Source: DATFXM01 sp035315885
GTDB taxonomy: Bacteria; Acidobacteriota; Blastocatellia; UBA7656
DNA: 24,398 bases
Reading direction: 5' to 3'
Assembly: GCA_035315885.1 (NCBI GenBank)
Contig: DATFXM010000193.1
Coordinates: 1-24,398 of the forward strand
Shown: positions 14,467 through 23,193 of the stretch, piece after piece
Layout of the letters: each line of letters begins with the position of its first letter
Numbering within the stretch: the first letter of the stretch is position 1
Notes under the pieces: model-generated
The model's database searches: none
Told to the model about the DNA's origin: nothing
Seen by the model: the letters and a program-made list of their open reading frames with translations, nothing else
Made by a program: the position numbers and the translations under genes

Positions 14467-17121
14467 ATGACTGATATACCCAAAGCGTATGAACCCCATA
14501 GCGTGGAGGAGAGGCTGTATCCAATCTGGGAGGCCGCCGGGTACTTCAAGCCAAAGGGGGAAGGTCCTAAATACGTAATCACTATTCCCCCGCCCAACGT
14601 AACCGGCTCGTTACACATCGGTCATGCGCTTTGTTATTCGATTCAGGATGCACTGATTCGCTGGCGCCGGATGCAGGGGTACGAGACCTTATGCGTTCCC
14701 GGCACGGATCACGCGGGCATCGCGACTCAAAACGTCGTGGAAAAGGAGCTCCGGAAGGACAAGTTGTCGCGTCACGATATCGGTCGCGAGAAGTTTGTGG
14801 AGCGGACCTGGCAATGGGTTCACGAATACGGAGGGCTGATTCTCAGGCAGCTTCGCCGAATCGGTTGTTCGTTCGACTGGGATCGTACGCGTTTCACCAT
14901 GGACGAAGCTTATGTGGAAGCAGTGATGGAGTGCTTCGTCAGTTGGTGGGAAGCCGGACTCATTTATCGCGGCCACCGGGTTATCAACTGGTGTCCCCGT
15001 TGCTTGACCGCTATCTCCGACATAGAAGTCGTGCACGAGGACAGACCGGGAAAGCTTTACCACCTGCGTTATCCGTTTGAAGACGGGAGCGGCGTAGTCA
15101 TCGTAGCGACCACTCGACCCGAAACAATGCTTGGCGACACCGCGGTGGCGGTAAATCCCTCCGATGAGCGCTACACCGCGCTAATCGGAAAGACCATCAT
15201 CTTGCCGCTGGTGGGTCGCAGCATCCCGCTCATCGCCGACGATTACGCCAAGGCGGACTTTGGCAGCGGCGCGGTGAAGGTGACGCCTGCTCATGATCTG
15301 AACGACTTCGAGGCGGGACTTCGGCACAATCTGCCGCAGGTCATCGTAATCGACGAGCACGCGAAAATGACTCCCGAAGCCGGCTCTGCCTACGCTGGCC
15401 TCGACCGTTTCGAAGCCAGGAAAAAGGTGGTCCAGGATCTGGAGAGCCAAGGACTGATAGCTAAGATCGAAGACTACACCGTGCCCACCGCCACGTGCGA
15501 GCGCTGTGGGACGATCATCGAGCCGCTGCTATCAGAGCAATGGTTTGTGCGCATGAAAGAGCTGGCGGGGCCGGCGATGGAGGTGGTGAAAGAAGGACGC
15601 GTAAAGTTCTTTCCCGAGCGATACGCAAAGACGTACCTCGACTGGATGGAAAATATTCGCGACTGGACCATCTCGCGTCAGTTATGGTGGGGTCATCGGA
15701 TTCCGGTCTGGACTACGGAAGACGGCGAATATATCGTTGCTCGAAATCAGGAAGAGGCTGAGAAGAAGGCCGCCGGCAAAAAGATTACTCAGGACGAAGA
15801 TGTGTTGGACACCTGGTTTTCGTCCGGGTTGTGGCCTCAAGCAGTTCTGGGCTGGCCTCGTCAGACGCCGGATCTCGAGCGGTACTATCCGACATCGGTG
15901 CTGACCACGGCTCGCGAGATCATCTACCTGTGGGTGTCGCGAATGATAATGAGCGGGCTTCACTTCATGAACGAAGAACCGTTCTCACACGTTTACATCT
16001 ACGCAACGGTACTTGATGTCCTCGGCCGCAGGATGAGCAAGAGCCTCGGGAATGGGGTGAATCCCCTGGACCTGATTGAGCTGTACGGCTCAGACGCGTT
16101 GAGGTTTTCCCTGCTGTCTCGCGCAGCTCGTGGGCAGGACATAAAGTTTGCAAAGATCGAAAACAGGCGGCAGCCCCAGGTCGAGGAGGCGCGAAACTTC
16201 GCAAACAAGATCTGGAACGCCTCACGATTCGTGATGATGAATCTGGTAAACGCATCCAACGTGGAATCGCGCTGGGTGCCATCAAAGGAGCTCGCCGACC
16301 GCTGGATCCTTTCGCGACTGAACGAAACCGTTCGTGAGGTTACATCCGCACTTGAAGAGTACCGGATGAACGAAGCCGCGCAGGGCCTTTATCATTTCTT
16401 TTGGGATGATTTCTGCGACTGGTACATCGAGCTTTCAAAGGGGCTCGTTTCGTCAGCCGAAGACAGCGAGCAAGCGAGGGCGGCGCGCTGCAGGATTGTT
16501 TACATCCTGGACTCGAGTCTAAGGCTTTTGCATCCGTTCATGCCTTACATCACCGAGGACATCTGGCTGCGGCTGCCGCACGAAGGCGAGTCGATCATGA
16601 TCTCGAAGTGGCCTGAATACGAGCCTGCGCGTCACGACTCCGAGGCCAGCGCGCAAATGGGCAAGCTGATCGGCGTGATTTCAAAGATCAGAAACATTCG
16701 CTCCGAGATGAACATCCCGACACAGAGCCGTCTGAAACTCTACGTTGCTTGCAGCGAAGACAACCGCGAACTGCTTAAAGCGTATGAGGAGCAGATCAAG
16801 AGGCTTGCTCGCGTCGAAGAGATCGTAGCGGACGAGTCCCTTCCCCCTTTGGAATCTGCCGCGCGCGATATTCTCGAAGGAATCGAAATAGGCGTACCTC
16901 TCGAAGGACTGATCGATCTGAAGAAGGAAAGGGACCGCATTACGAAGGAAATTGCTCGGAAAGAGGACGAAGCACGGAGTCTCGCGTCCCGGCTGGACAA
17001 TCCTTCCTTTGTAGAGCGCGCTCCGCAAAGCGTGGTTGACGAGTCGCGGCTTCGTCATGGCGAGTTGATCACTGAGATTGAGAAGCTACGATCCACGCTT
17101 GGCATTTTAGGTGGAAGCTGA
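14467..17121 (+). CDS. valS: Valine--tRNA ligase
   Basis: Charges tRNA-Val with valine, with editing of threonine. The 884-residue length is typical. The class I signatures are present: HIGH at residues 50-53 in PPPNVTGSLHIGHAL, and MSKS at 523-526 in GRRMSKSLGNGVNPLDLIE. Between them lie the editing (CP1) domain, with ATTRPETMLGDTAVAVNP and DFGSGAVKVTPAHD...DFE, and the tryptophan-rich phrase RQLWWGHRIPVW. The anticodon-binding helical region follows (FANKIWNASRFV), and the C-terminal 65 residues are a charged coiled coil (LIDLKKERDRITKEIARKEDEA), the tRNA-binding arm found in bacterial ValRS. The ATG has no strong ribosome binding site. Its stop overlaps the nadC start by 1 nt, and it heads a five-gene co-oriented cluster. 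No T-box leader is present upstream. Confidence 0.97.
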   Translation: MTDIPKAYEPHSVEERLYPIWEAAGYFKPKGEGPKYVITIPPPNVTGSLHIGHALCYSIQDALIRWRRMQGYETLCVPGTDHAGIATQNVVEKELRKDKLSRHDIGREKFVERTWQWVHEYGGLILRQLRRIGCSFDWDRTRFTMDEAYVEAVMECFVSWWEAGLIYRGHRVINWCPRCLTAISDIEVVHEDRPGKLYHLRYPFEDGSGVVIVATTRPETMLGDTAVAVNPSDERYTALIGKTIILPLVGRSIPLIADDYAKADFGSGAVKVTPAHDLNDFEAGLRHNLPQVIVIDEHAKMTPEAGSAYAGLDRFEARKKVVQDLESQGLIAKIEDYTVPTATCERCGTIIEPLLSEQWFVRMKELAGPAMEVVKEGRVKFFPERYAKTYLDWMENIRDWTISRQLWWGHRIPVWTTEDGEYIVARNQEEAEKKAAGKKITQDEDVLDTWFSSGLWPQAVLGWPRQTPDLERYYPTSVLTTAREIIYLWVSRMIMSGLHFMNEEPFSHVYIYATVLDVLGRRMSKSLGNGVNPLDLIELYGSDALRFSLLSRAARGQDIKFAKIENRRQPQVEEARNFANKIWNASRFVMMNLVNASNVESRWVPSKELADRWILSRLNETVREVTSALEEYRMNEAAQGLYHFFWDDFCDWYIELSKGLVSSAEDSEQARAARCRIVYILDSSLRLLHPFMPYITEDIWLRLPHEGESIMISKWPEYEPARHDSEASAQMGKLIGVISKIRNIRSEMNIPTQSRLKLYVACSEDNRELLKAYEEQIKRLARVEEIVADESLPPLESAARDILEGIEIGVPLEGLIDLKKERDRITKEIARKEDEARSLASRLDNPSFVERAPQSVVDESRLRHGELITEIEKLRSTLGILGGS

Positions 17122-17972
17122 TGGAACTGGACTCAGGATCGGTTTACGCCTACGCGGCTGACTTGCTCAAGGAAGATCTGGGGCGGGGCGATATCACTAC
17201 GCAACACGTGGTGCGCGGCGGCCAGCGGGCGAGAGGCACCTTTCTGACAAAGGAGGACCTGGTGCTGTGCGGGCTTGAGCTGGCAGAAGCGGTGTTTGCA
17301 AGTCTGGATAACAATATCCGGCTTGAATCGCACGCCTACGATGGCGACCGCATAAAAAGCCATGCCGAATTCGCGCGGATCGAAGGGCCCGCGGCGGTGC
17401 TGCTCATCGGCGAACGTACCGCGTTGAATCTGATGCAGCGTCTGAGTGGGGTGGCAACTCTGACTCGCGCCTATGTGGATCGGATCGAAGGTACCGGCGC
17501 GAAGATCGTAGACACAAGAAAAACTACCCCGGGTCTGAGAATGCTCGAGAAGTACGCCGTAGGAATTGGCGGCGGATTCAATCATCGCTTCGGTTTGGAT
17601 GATGGCGTGCTGATAAAAGACAACCACATCGCTATCGCTGGAAGCGTGCGGCGCGCGATCGAGCTGGCGCGTGCGGGAGCCCCGCACCTGATGAAAATCG
17701 AAGTCGAAGTGAGCAGCAAGGCTCAACTCAAAGACGCCCTCACCGCTCAAGCCGATGTAGTAATGTTGGACAACATGGAAATCGCAGATATACGTGAGTG
17801 TGTGGCATTGATCCGGGAAGAAGCGGCCGGCACGCTGATTGAGGCGTCGGGCCGAGTCTCGCTCGAGAACGTCAAAGATATAGCAGAATGCGGAGTGGAC
17901 TTGATATCCGTAGGAGCGATCACTCACTCTGCTCCTTCAGTGGATATCAGTCTGAAAATCAAACCGCTGTGA
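17121..17972 (+). CDS. nadC: Nicotinate-nucleotide pyrophosphorylase (carboxylating), quinolinate phosphoribosyltransferase
   Basis: Converts quinolinate and PRPP to nicotinate mononucleotide, CO2 and pyrophosphate, the entry of the de novo NAD pathway. The 283-residue product shows EDLGRGDITT at 18-27, GERTALNLMQRLSGVAT at about 97-113, DTRKTTPGLRMLEKYAV, GGGFNHRFGLDDGVLIKDNH, the EVEVSS segment and VVMLDNM, all standard for the family. The ATG shares its A with the valS stop (TGATG), and AGGTGG within the end of valS serves as ribosome binding site, so translation is coupled. The nadA and nadB partners are not in the window. Together with pncB/pncA 10 kb upstream, both routes to nicotinate mononucleotide are represented here. 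Confidence 0.97.
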   Translation: MELDSGSVYAYAADLLKEDLGRGDITTQHVVRGGQRARGTFLTKEDLVLCGLELAEAVFASLDNNIRLESHAYDGDRIKSHAEFARIEGPAAVLLIGERTALNLMQRLSGVATLTRAYVDRIEGTGAKIVDTRKTTPGLRMLEKYAVGIGGGFNHRFGLDDGVLIKDNHIAIAGSVRRAIELARAGAPHLMKIEVEVSSKAQLKDALTAQADVVMLDNMEIADIRECVALIREEAAGTLIEASGRVSLENVKDIAECGVDLISVGAITHSAPSVDISLKIKPL

Positions 17973-17988
17973 GGACCGGTCAAAAATT

Positions 17989-18405
17989 ATGTCGGGCAAA
18001 CTTCAAAAGCGGTTGCGGTTCGACCACGCCGAAGTCGAACAGATGGATGGCGGCGAATGTCGCGTCAAGGTGACGCTCAGCCTCGGTCCGCAGGTGATTG
18101 CAGCCTCAGCCGAAAGCGTCGCGGGCGAAGGTCTGTTGAGGGTCGCCGCGCTCGCTGCGCTGAGGGCGGTCGAGCTCTCGGTCGAGGGCCGATTTACCTG
18201 TACTCTGGCCGATGTCGATCGAGTGACCGCTCTCGGGAAAGACCTGATAGCGGTGCTTGTGGATGTTCGATTTGAACAGCGTGACGTTCAGGTCTTCGGT
18301 AGCTGCCAGGTATCGAACAATCAGGTGGACGCCGTAGTGAAGGCGGCGCTCAACGCCACCAATCGCTTCTTTGATCTATCGATGCGCGATTCCATGAGCG
18401 ACTGA
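17989..18405 (+). CDS. Unknown 138-residue alpha/beta protein between nadC and birA
   Basis: A small cytoplasmic protein without signal peptide or Cys motifs. Alternating strand-helix segments are visible: CRVKVTLSLG, EGLLRVAALAALRAVEL, RFTCTLADVDRVTALGKDLIAVLVDVRF, VFGSCQVSNNQVDAVVKAALNATNRFFDL. The end of the sequence (a strand with GSCQV, then a helix ending in ATNRFF) recalls the regulatory/dimer domain of 2-isopropylmalate synthase and small proteins of that fold, but no leucine-pathway gene is nearby and the resemblance is weak. The ATG lies 16 nt after nadC, with GAGGA 13 nt upstream of it. Its place inside the valS-nadC-birA-coaX run suggests a cofactor-related or ligand-binding role. 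Function unknown. Confidence 0.8.
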   Translation: MSGKLQKRLRFDHAEVEQMDGGECRVKVTLSLGPQVIAASAESVAGEGLLRVAALAALRAVELSVEGRFTCTLADVDRVTALGKDLIAVLVDVRFEQRDVQVFGSCQVSNNQVDAVVKAALNATNRFFDLSMRDSMSD

Positions 18406-18424
18406 ATCAGAAACCGAGCTCACA

Positions 18425-19198
18425 ATGCCTCGCCTTGGTTCAGCAATCATCCGGTACGATAGCGTAACTTCAACAAACGATGTCGCTCGCGATCTTGCGT
18501 CGTGCAACGCACCCGAAGGCACCATAGTCCTCGCTCGACAACAGACCTCGGGGCGCGGCAGACAGGGCCGTACGTGGGAATCTCCGGCAGGAGAAGGACT
18601 GTATCTGTCCGCTATTTTGCGACCGTCGGTGACGACCCCGGAGTCGGCAATAATCCCACTCGCCGCGGCCGTTGCGGTCGCCGAGACACTCACTGAGGAC
18701 TTCGATGTCACCGCAGATATCAAATGGCCAAATGACGTATTGGTGTCCGGGAGGAAAATCTGCGGGATACTTGTGGAGTCTGCGGTGGAAGCGTCGCGAC
18801 TCGAATACGTGATTGTTGGAATCGGCGTGAACGTCAACCAGCAGCGATTCCCGCCGGAACTGCTGCAGACCGCCACCTCATTGCGAATCGAAACAGGCAA
18901 GCCGCAAGACCCCGGCAGGTGTGCGGAGGGACTGCTACGACGACTGGAGCCGGGTTATCGCTCGGCGATCAGCAATCCCGCCTACGTCATTAGTCGTTGG
19001 GAGGCTCGATCGACGTACGCGCGCGGGCGGGTGGTCAGGGTAATCTCCCCGGATGGTGTGTTCGATGCGACTACGCGGGGACTGAGCCAGTCGGGTGCGC
19101 TCAGGGTAGAGCTGAATAATGGCGAGGTTCGCGAATTGACCTCCGCAGAAATCACGTTGCGGGCCACCGACCAGGAATCTAAGAGCGTGGAGCGTTAG
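18425..19198 (+). CDS. birA: Biotin--[acetyl-CoA-carboxylase] ligase, monofunctional
   Basis: Activates biotin with ATP to biotinyl-AMP and attaches it to the carrier lysine of acetyl-CoA carboxylase BCCP. The 257-residue protein lacks the N-terminal winged-helix repressor domain of E. coli BirA and starts directly with the catalytic domain: STND at 16-19, GRGRQGRTW at 43-51 (biotinyl-adenylate loop), GEGLYLSAILRP, KWPNDVLVSGRK at 100-111, GILVES and GIGVNVN. The C-terminal SH3-like domain is recognisable (ARGRVVRVISPDGVFDATTRGL, then ALRVELNNGEVREL). It therefore cannot act as the classic biotin repressor. It lies 19 nt after the preceding unknown gene and 2 nt before coaX, an order birA-coaX that is common in bacteria. 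Confidence 0.95.
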   Translation: MPRLGSAIIRYDSVTSTNDVARDLASCNAPEGTIVLARQQTSGRGRQGRTWESPAGEGLYLSAILRPSVTTPESAIIPLAAAVAVAETLTEDFDVTADIKWPNDVLVSGRKICGILVESAVEASRLEYVIVGIGVNVNQQRFPPELLQTATSLRIETGKPQDPGRCAEGLLRRLEPGYRSAISNPAYVISRWEARSTYARGRVVRVISPDGVFDATTRGLSQSGALRVELNNGEVRELTSAEITLRATDQESKSVER

Positions 19199-19200
19199 AA

Positions 19201-19965
19201 ATGCTATTGGTACTCGACGTGGGAAACACCAACACGACGCTCGGCCTGTACGAAGGTGAGAGCTTGAAGCACAGTTGGAGGCTGACAAGCGAACGCCACC
19301 GGACTGTAGACGAGTACGGAATCATGTGCCGCACTCTCTTGCAGCTCGCGCAAGTCGATCCTTCGCTGATAACCGGCCTTGCGATTTCATCGGTAGTGCC
19401 GCCGTTGGACTTCGTCCTTCACAAGATGGCCGTGGTTTACTTTCAGACTGAGCCGCTGTTTGTGACCAGCAAGAATTGCGGCATGCCGGTGTTGTACGAC
19501 GATCCGAGTGAAGTCGGCGCCGACCGGGTCGTCAATGCAGTGGCAGCGTTCGAGAGATATGGAGGCCCTTGCATCATCGTCGACTTCGGCACCGCGACGA
19601 CGTTCGATGCGATCTCTAAGCAAGGTGAATATCTCGGTGGGGTGATTTATCCGGGCATTCAGATATCGGCTGACGCTCTGTTCCAACGTGCGGCTCGTCT
19701 TCGGAACACGGACATCCGAAGGCCTGAGAAAGTCATTGGCACTAATCCGACTGCGAGCATTCAGTCGGGGCTCTACCACGGGAACATTGCTCTTGTTGAT
19801 GGTGTGCTTGAGCGGATGATTCAGGAGCTTGGCGGTGGAACTAGAGTCGTGGCTACAGGCGGGCTGGCGCCGTTGATAAGCCGGGGCTCCAAGTTGATCG
19901 AGGAAGTAGCGCCCGACTTGACGCTTGAAGGACTAAAAATCGTATTTCACCGCAATCGCGGCTGA
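19201..19965 (+). CDS. coaX: Type III pantothenate kinase
   Basis: Phosphorylates pantothenate with ATP in the first committed step of coenzyme A synthesis. The 254-residue protein of the ASKHA fold has the phosphate-1 motif LVLDVGNTNTTLGLY at 3-17, the pantothenate-side SSVVPPLD, YDDPSEVGADRVVNAVAAFE, the phosphate-2 motif IIVDFGTATTFDAIS, GGVIYPGIQISADAL, and the adenosine motif VVATGGLAPLI. The type III enzyme is not inhibited by CoA and needs a monovalent cation (family knowledge). The ATG follows the birA stop by 2 nt, with GGAG 8 nt upstream. It is the last gene of the valS-led cluster and faces the minus-strand secreted protein across a repeat element that may end transcription. Confidence 0.97.
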   Translation: MLLVLDVGNTNTTLGLYEGESLKHSWRLTSERHRTVDEYGIMCRTLLQLAQVDPSLITGLAISSVVPPLDFVLHKMAVVYFQTEPLFVTSKNCGMPVLYDDPSEVGADRVVNAVAAFERYGGPCIIVDFGTATTFDAISKQGEYLGGVIYPGIQISADALFQRAARLRNTDIRRPEKVIGTNPTASIQSGLYHGNIALVDGVLERMIQELGGGTRVVATGGLAPLISRGSKLIEEVAPDLTLEGLKIVFHRNRG

Positions 19966-19973
19966 GGCTCGCA

Positions 19974-20120
19974 GATGAGGGGATGAGGGGATGAGGAGAT
20001 CAGGCGATGGGGTGAAGGGGCGACGCGGGACGCGGAAACCTGGAGCCGTTCCTCTCGCACTCGGCATCGGCTGTGGTATCTCCGTGTCTCTGTGTCTCCG
20101 CGTCCCCGCATCGCCCTTTC
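19974..20120. repeat. Octamer arrays in inverted orientation between convergent genes
   Basis: On the plus strand, seven 8-bp units run from 19974 to 20029: GATGAGGG, GATGAGGG, GATGAGGA, GATCAGGC, GATGGGGT, GAAGGGGC, GACGCGGG. On the minus strand a matching series runs from 20112 down to 20081: GATGCGGG, GACGCGGA, GACACAGA, GACACGGA. The segments 20014-20036 and 20097-20120 are nearly complementary over 23-24 bp, with about 60 bp between. The purine-rich character continues on the minus strand to 20145. The locus can form a long imperfect hairpin in transcripts from both sides and may end convergent transcription. Confidence 0.75.
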
Positions 20121-20144
20121 GCCCCCTTCTCTCCCTTCCCTCCA

Positions 20145-22997
20145 TTACCTCGTGAAGTTCAGGATGGCTGAAACCTGACCGTGCGGGTTTCTGACCTGAG
20201 CGCTGTGCGTACCCGCTGACAAGTCCCTCGGCTTCAGGTTTCCGGGTGTGCTGACAGCGTTCTTTCCTACCACGATCAAATCACCGCTGGCTGCCAGCGG
20301 GAATGATTCGTGACCGTCCACGAGCAACACCGCTCCGCCTTCCACGTTGGAATTCGCGCGCTGGAATCGAATCTGCTTCTTCTTGAATTGCAAATTCGCC
20401 ATCGTTGGAGCCGTCGTAGCTTCATTCGAAGCCGCGCTTTCGGTGCTGGTGCCGTAGATCGCCGTAGCCACGTAGTACATCGGTGACGAAAGCGATGACG
20501 TGCCCGCCGGAATCGCGACCGAGTCGACTACCGACGTCGCAGACGAAGGAACGATCGCCACGATCGATGCCGGAGAAGGTGCAGATCCCGCGCTGGTGGA
20601 ACGATAGATCGCGTACCCCGCAATCCCCGCTGCCACCGAAGGCGTGAATCCCGCGGCGTCCGCTGTTACGCCCGTTGACAGCGGAACGATCGACAGGTCG
20701 CGTGCTCCGAGTCCCGTCGGCTGCCCGGGTGCAGTCTCGGGCGCCGTGAATGACACCTGTACCTGAATGCGCTCCGCTGCCGGAACAATCGTGATAGTAC
20801 TCTGCAACGTCTTGGTCCGGTTCGCCGAGTCGGTAGCAGTAAACGTGACGTGGGCGGTGCTCCTGCCCGGGCCTGCCGGCGTCAGTGCCAGATCGCCTCG
20901 CCCGTTTCCTCGATCATTGAAAACACCTCCCTGAATCGCCGTTGCGCTCAAGTGTATGTCGGTGTTAGTTCCGTTTACCGCGACAACGTTCAGTGTGTTG
21001 TTAACACCGACGACCGCGGTGGCAATGCTGGGAGCCCTCAGTTTGAGTTGCTCGCTTTGAGGCGTACTTGTGCCCCTCATTCTCACGACCATGAAGATCT
21101 GGTCCGGGTCATTGTTGATTATGTTCATCGACCCCGAAAACACTCCGGGCGTTGTCGGATTGAAATTGACTGTGAAAGTGAAGCTCTCTCCCGGCCTCAG
21201 TGTCACCGGCAGGGCCGGAACTCCACTCAACGAGAACGGCGCAGACGGAAGTTGAATGTTTCCGATCAGCAGATCCGCTCCGCCGCCGTTTCTTATCTCC
21301 GCCTGGATGGCGCCCGAGCCGTTCGCGAAATCAAAGAACGGCGGAGTAAGGACGAGATCGGCGACTGGATTGCCCGCTCCGGTGCCCGACAACGACACCG
21401 CAACCGAAGGCCGCTGAGGATCGTTGCTTCCGATGGCAAACGAGCTGCTCAGCGGCCCAACCGAGAGCGGAGCAAATCGTACGGTGATGTCCACGCTAGC
21501 CGCGGGCGCGATCGTGAGAGGCAATGCCGGCTTGCCGACTATCGAAAACGCGCCGGCGGGATCACCGATGCTGCTGACGATCAGATCCTGTCCGCCGCTG
21601 TTTGAAAGAGTGACCGTCCGATCGGCGCTCTGAAGAATCTGAACCGTCCCGAAATCAATCGATTCAGGATTGACGTTCAACACCGGAAACTGAGGCACCG
21701 GCGGAGCAGGTGTCGTATCCGCAGCAATGTTAGTCGGGTCAGAGTTGCCGAAGTTGTTGAAGGCGAATACTCGATAAAAGTATGTAGTCTGAGGCGTCAG
21801 ACCGGTGTCGTTGAACGTCGTGACGTTGGGTTGGGTCTGAGCAATCTCACCGAAGTTCGCACCGTCAAGACTGCGCTCGATTCTGAAGCCCGACTCATTC
21901 GACGAATTGTCTTGCCAGGCAAGATCGATCTCAGTCGAAGAAACCGAGTGAGCTGTCAGATTCGTGGGCGCAGCGGGAACGTGCGGCACGGTTGGAACGA
22001 TTGCAAGCGTGAAGTCTCCCGAGTCGCCGCTGAAGCCGTCGACAAAGATGAAGTACGTCGTCCCGTTGTTCAGGGTCTTGGTGACAGTCTCGGCTTCGCC
22101 TGCCCCGTTGATATCAGAGCCTTTGCAGCCTCCACTGACGGTCGCGCAGTCGGTGACGATGTACACGCTGCAATCGAAGTTGCCGACAGGAGTGACGGTG
22201 ATCACGTAGTTCTGAGTGTCGTTGGAAGTGAATTGATAGACAACGTCAGGGCCTACGGCGGTGCCAACTTTTGAGAGGCACGCGACACTCGAGACATCGT
22301 CGGTTGCTCCCATCGTCGAGCCCTGCGTGGTAATCGGCAGTCGCGTGGGATCCAGAACGGCAGGGCTCGCGCACGTGTCGTTGGAAGGCTTTCCACGCCT
22401 CAACGCGAAATGGAACGCTCCCTGCCCTGACACGGTCGGGCTGTCGACCACGATGAAGTACCGGGTTCCGGCATTCAGCGTGGGAGTCACGACCTCGGTG
22501 CGGCCGAGGCCATGTGCGTTTGAACCCGCCACGCAGGTGCCGGCGGGATTTGCGCAGTCGGTGATTATATAAAGGCTGACGTCGAATGTGTCGGCCGGGC
22601 TCCCGGTCGGCGTAGCGCCCACGGTGTAGGTATCAGTGGCCGACGGCGTGAACGAGTAGACCACGTCGGGGCCTGCCCCGGGTACGCAACCTGCGCCGCC
22701 CGGATCTATGTCGTTGCCCGCGCCGACGGTCGAAGACTCTTCAGTGAATGGCAAGGACGCGGGGTTAATTACCGTAGCGTTGGCGCACGTGTCGCCCGAT
22801 GCCGGGGCGAATTGGCGAGCCGCTACTGTTGAAACGTTGTTTAACCCGGGTCCTGAGGAGTTACCACTTACTCGCGGCAAAGGCGCGAGCGTAACACCGG
22901 TGACCGCCATCGCAAGACTAAAGATGAAAAGAAGATGTGACGAGGCCCGCAGCCGTCGCGAGGCACGGCCTAAGATAAGGAAGGGGTAAGAGATCAT
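20145..22997 (-). CDS. Large secreted multidomain protein (paired PPC-like, Fn3, choice-of-anchor-D domains)
   Basis: A 950-residue protein with a long signal peptide (basic residues, then HLLFIFSLAMAVTGVTLAP up to about 40). Residues 65-200 and 203-333 are two copies of a domain beginning with GDTCANATVINP or NDTCASPAVLDP and containing GPDVVYSFT, SLYIITDC and RYFIVVD, resembling bacterial pre-peptidase-type beta-sandwiches; paired cysteines suggest disulfides. A fibronectin III domain lies at about 340-430 (PTNLTA, ESGFRIERS, TYFYRVFAFN). Two ASH-like choice-of-anchor-D domains follow (IDFGTVQI...TVTLSNSG and FFDFANGSG...INNDPDQ). The last 80 residues form a beta-rich module ending LNFTR. 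No catalytic domain is visible, so it is likely an adhesive or structural surface protein. The ATG has GGAGA upstream and a promoter about 130 bp away. Confidence 0.9.
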   Translation of the reverse strand: MISYPFLILGRASRRLRASSHLLFIFSLAMAVTGVTLAPLPRVSGNSSGPGLNNVSTVAARQFAPASGDTCANATVINPASLPFTEESSTVGAGNDIDPGGAGCVPGAGPDVVYSFTPSATDTYTVGATPTGSPADTFDVSLYIITDCANPAGTCVAGSNAHGLGRTEVVTPTLNAGTRYFIVVDSPTVSGQGAFHFALRRGKPSNDTCASPAVLDPTRLPITTQGSTMGATDDVSSVACLSKVGTAVGPDVVYQFTSNDTQNYVITVTPVGNFDCSVYIVTDCATVSGGCKGSDINGAGEAETVTKTLNNGTTYFIFVDGFSGDSGDFTLAIVPTVPHVPAAPTNLTAHSVSSTEIDLAWQDNSSNESGFRIERSLDGANFGEIAQTQPNVTTFNDTGLTPQTTYFYRVFAFNNFGNSDPTNIAADTTPAPPVPQFPVLNVNPESIDFGTVQILQSADRTVTLSNSGGQDLIVSSIGDPAGAFSIVGKPALPLTIAPAASVDITVRFAPLSVGPLSSSFAIGSNDPQRPSVAVSLSGTGAGNPVADLVLTPPFFDFANGSGAIQAEIRNGGGADLLIGNIQLPSAPFSLSGVPALPVTLRPGESFTFTVNFNPTTPGVFSGSMNIINNDPDQIFMVVRMRGTSTPQSEQLKLRAPSIATAVVGVNNTLNVVAVNGTNTDIHLSATAIQGGVFNDRGNGRGDLALTPAGPGRSTAHVTFTATDSANRTKTLQSTITIVPAAERIQVQVSFTAPETAPGQPTGLGARDLSIVPLSTGVTADAAGFTPSVAAGIAGYAIYRSTSAGSAPSPASIVAIVPSSATSVVDSVAIPAGTSSLSSPMYYVATAIYGTSTESAASNEATTAPTMANLQFKKKQIRFQRANSNVEGGAVLLVDGHESFPLAASGDLIVVGKNAVSTPGNLKPRDLSAGTHSAQVRNPHGQVSAILNFTR

Positions 22998-23127
22998 CTG
23001 TAATTCTCCGTTCTGCAGACTTCAACCCCGCGGCCGCGAGGTCGATCCGTGAGCACACACACACTGGTTACTGAAAGGGGGGCCCTTCCCCACTTATGCG
23101 AGAGCAGTCGTTTTAGTGGAGAGGCGG

Positions 23128-23156
23128 ATTATATAGAAAGAAAATCGACGCGTAAA
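23128..23156 (-). promoter_or_regulatory. Promoter of the large secreted protein gene
   Basis: Read on the minus strand, TTTACG (23156-23151) and a perfect TATAAT (23133-23128) are 17 bp apart. Transcription would begin near 23121, giving a leader of about 124 nt before the ATG at 22997. The leader holds a GT/CA dinucleotide run (about 23054-23064) and a G/C-rich block near 23076-23090, but no recognised riboswitch. Confidence 0.6.
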
Positions 23157-23193
23157 GACCCGGATGAAGAGATTTGACCAGACGCGCGCGCGA

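Noticed and set aside
17133..17927. 264-residue minus-strand frame opposite nadC
   Set aside because: Complete antisense overlap with a well-recognised gene, and its translation is Cys/His-rich without any known pattern.
20850..21605. 251-residue plus-strand frame inside the large secreted protein gene
   Set aside because: Arg-rich translation typical of a GC-rich antisense frame; the minus-strand frame has signal peptide, domains and promoter.
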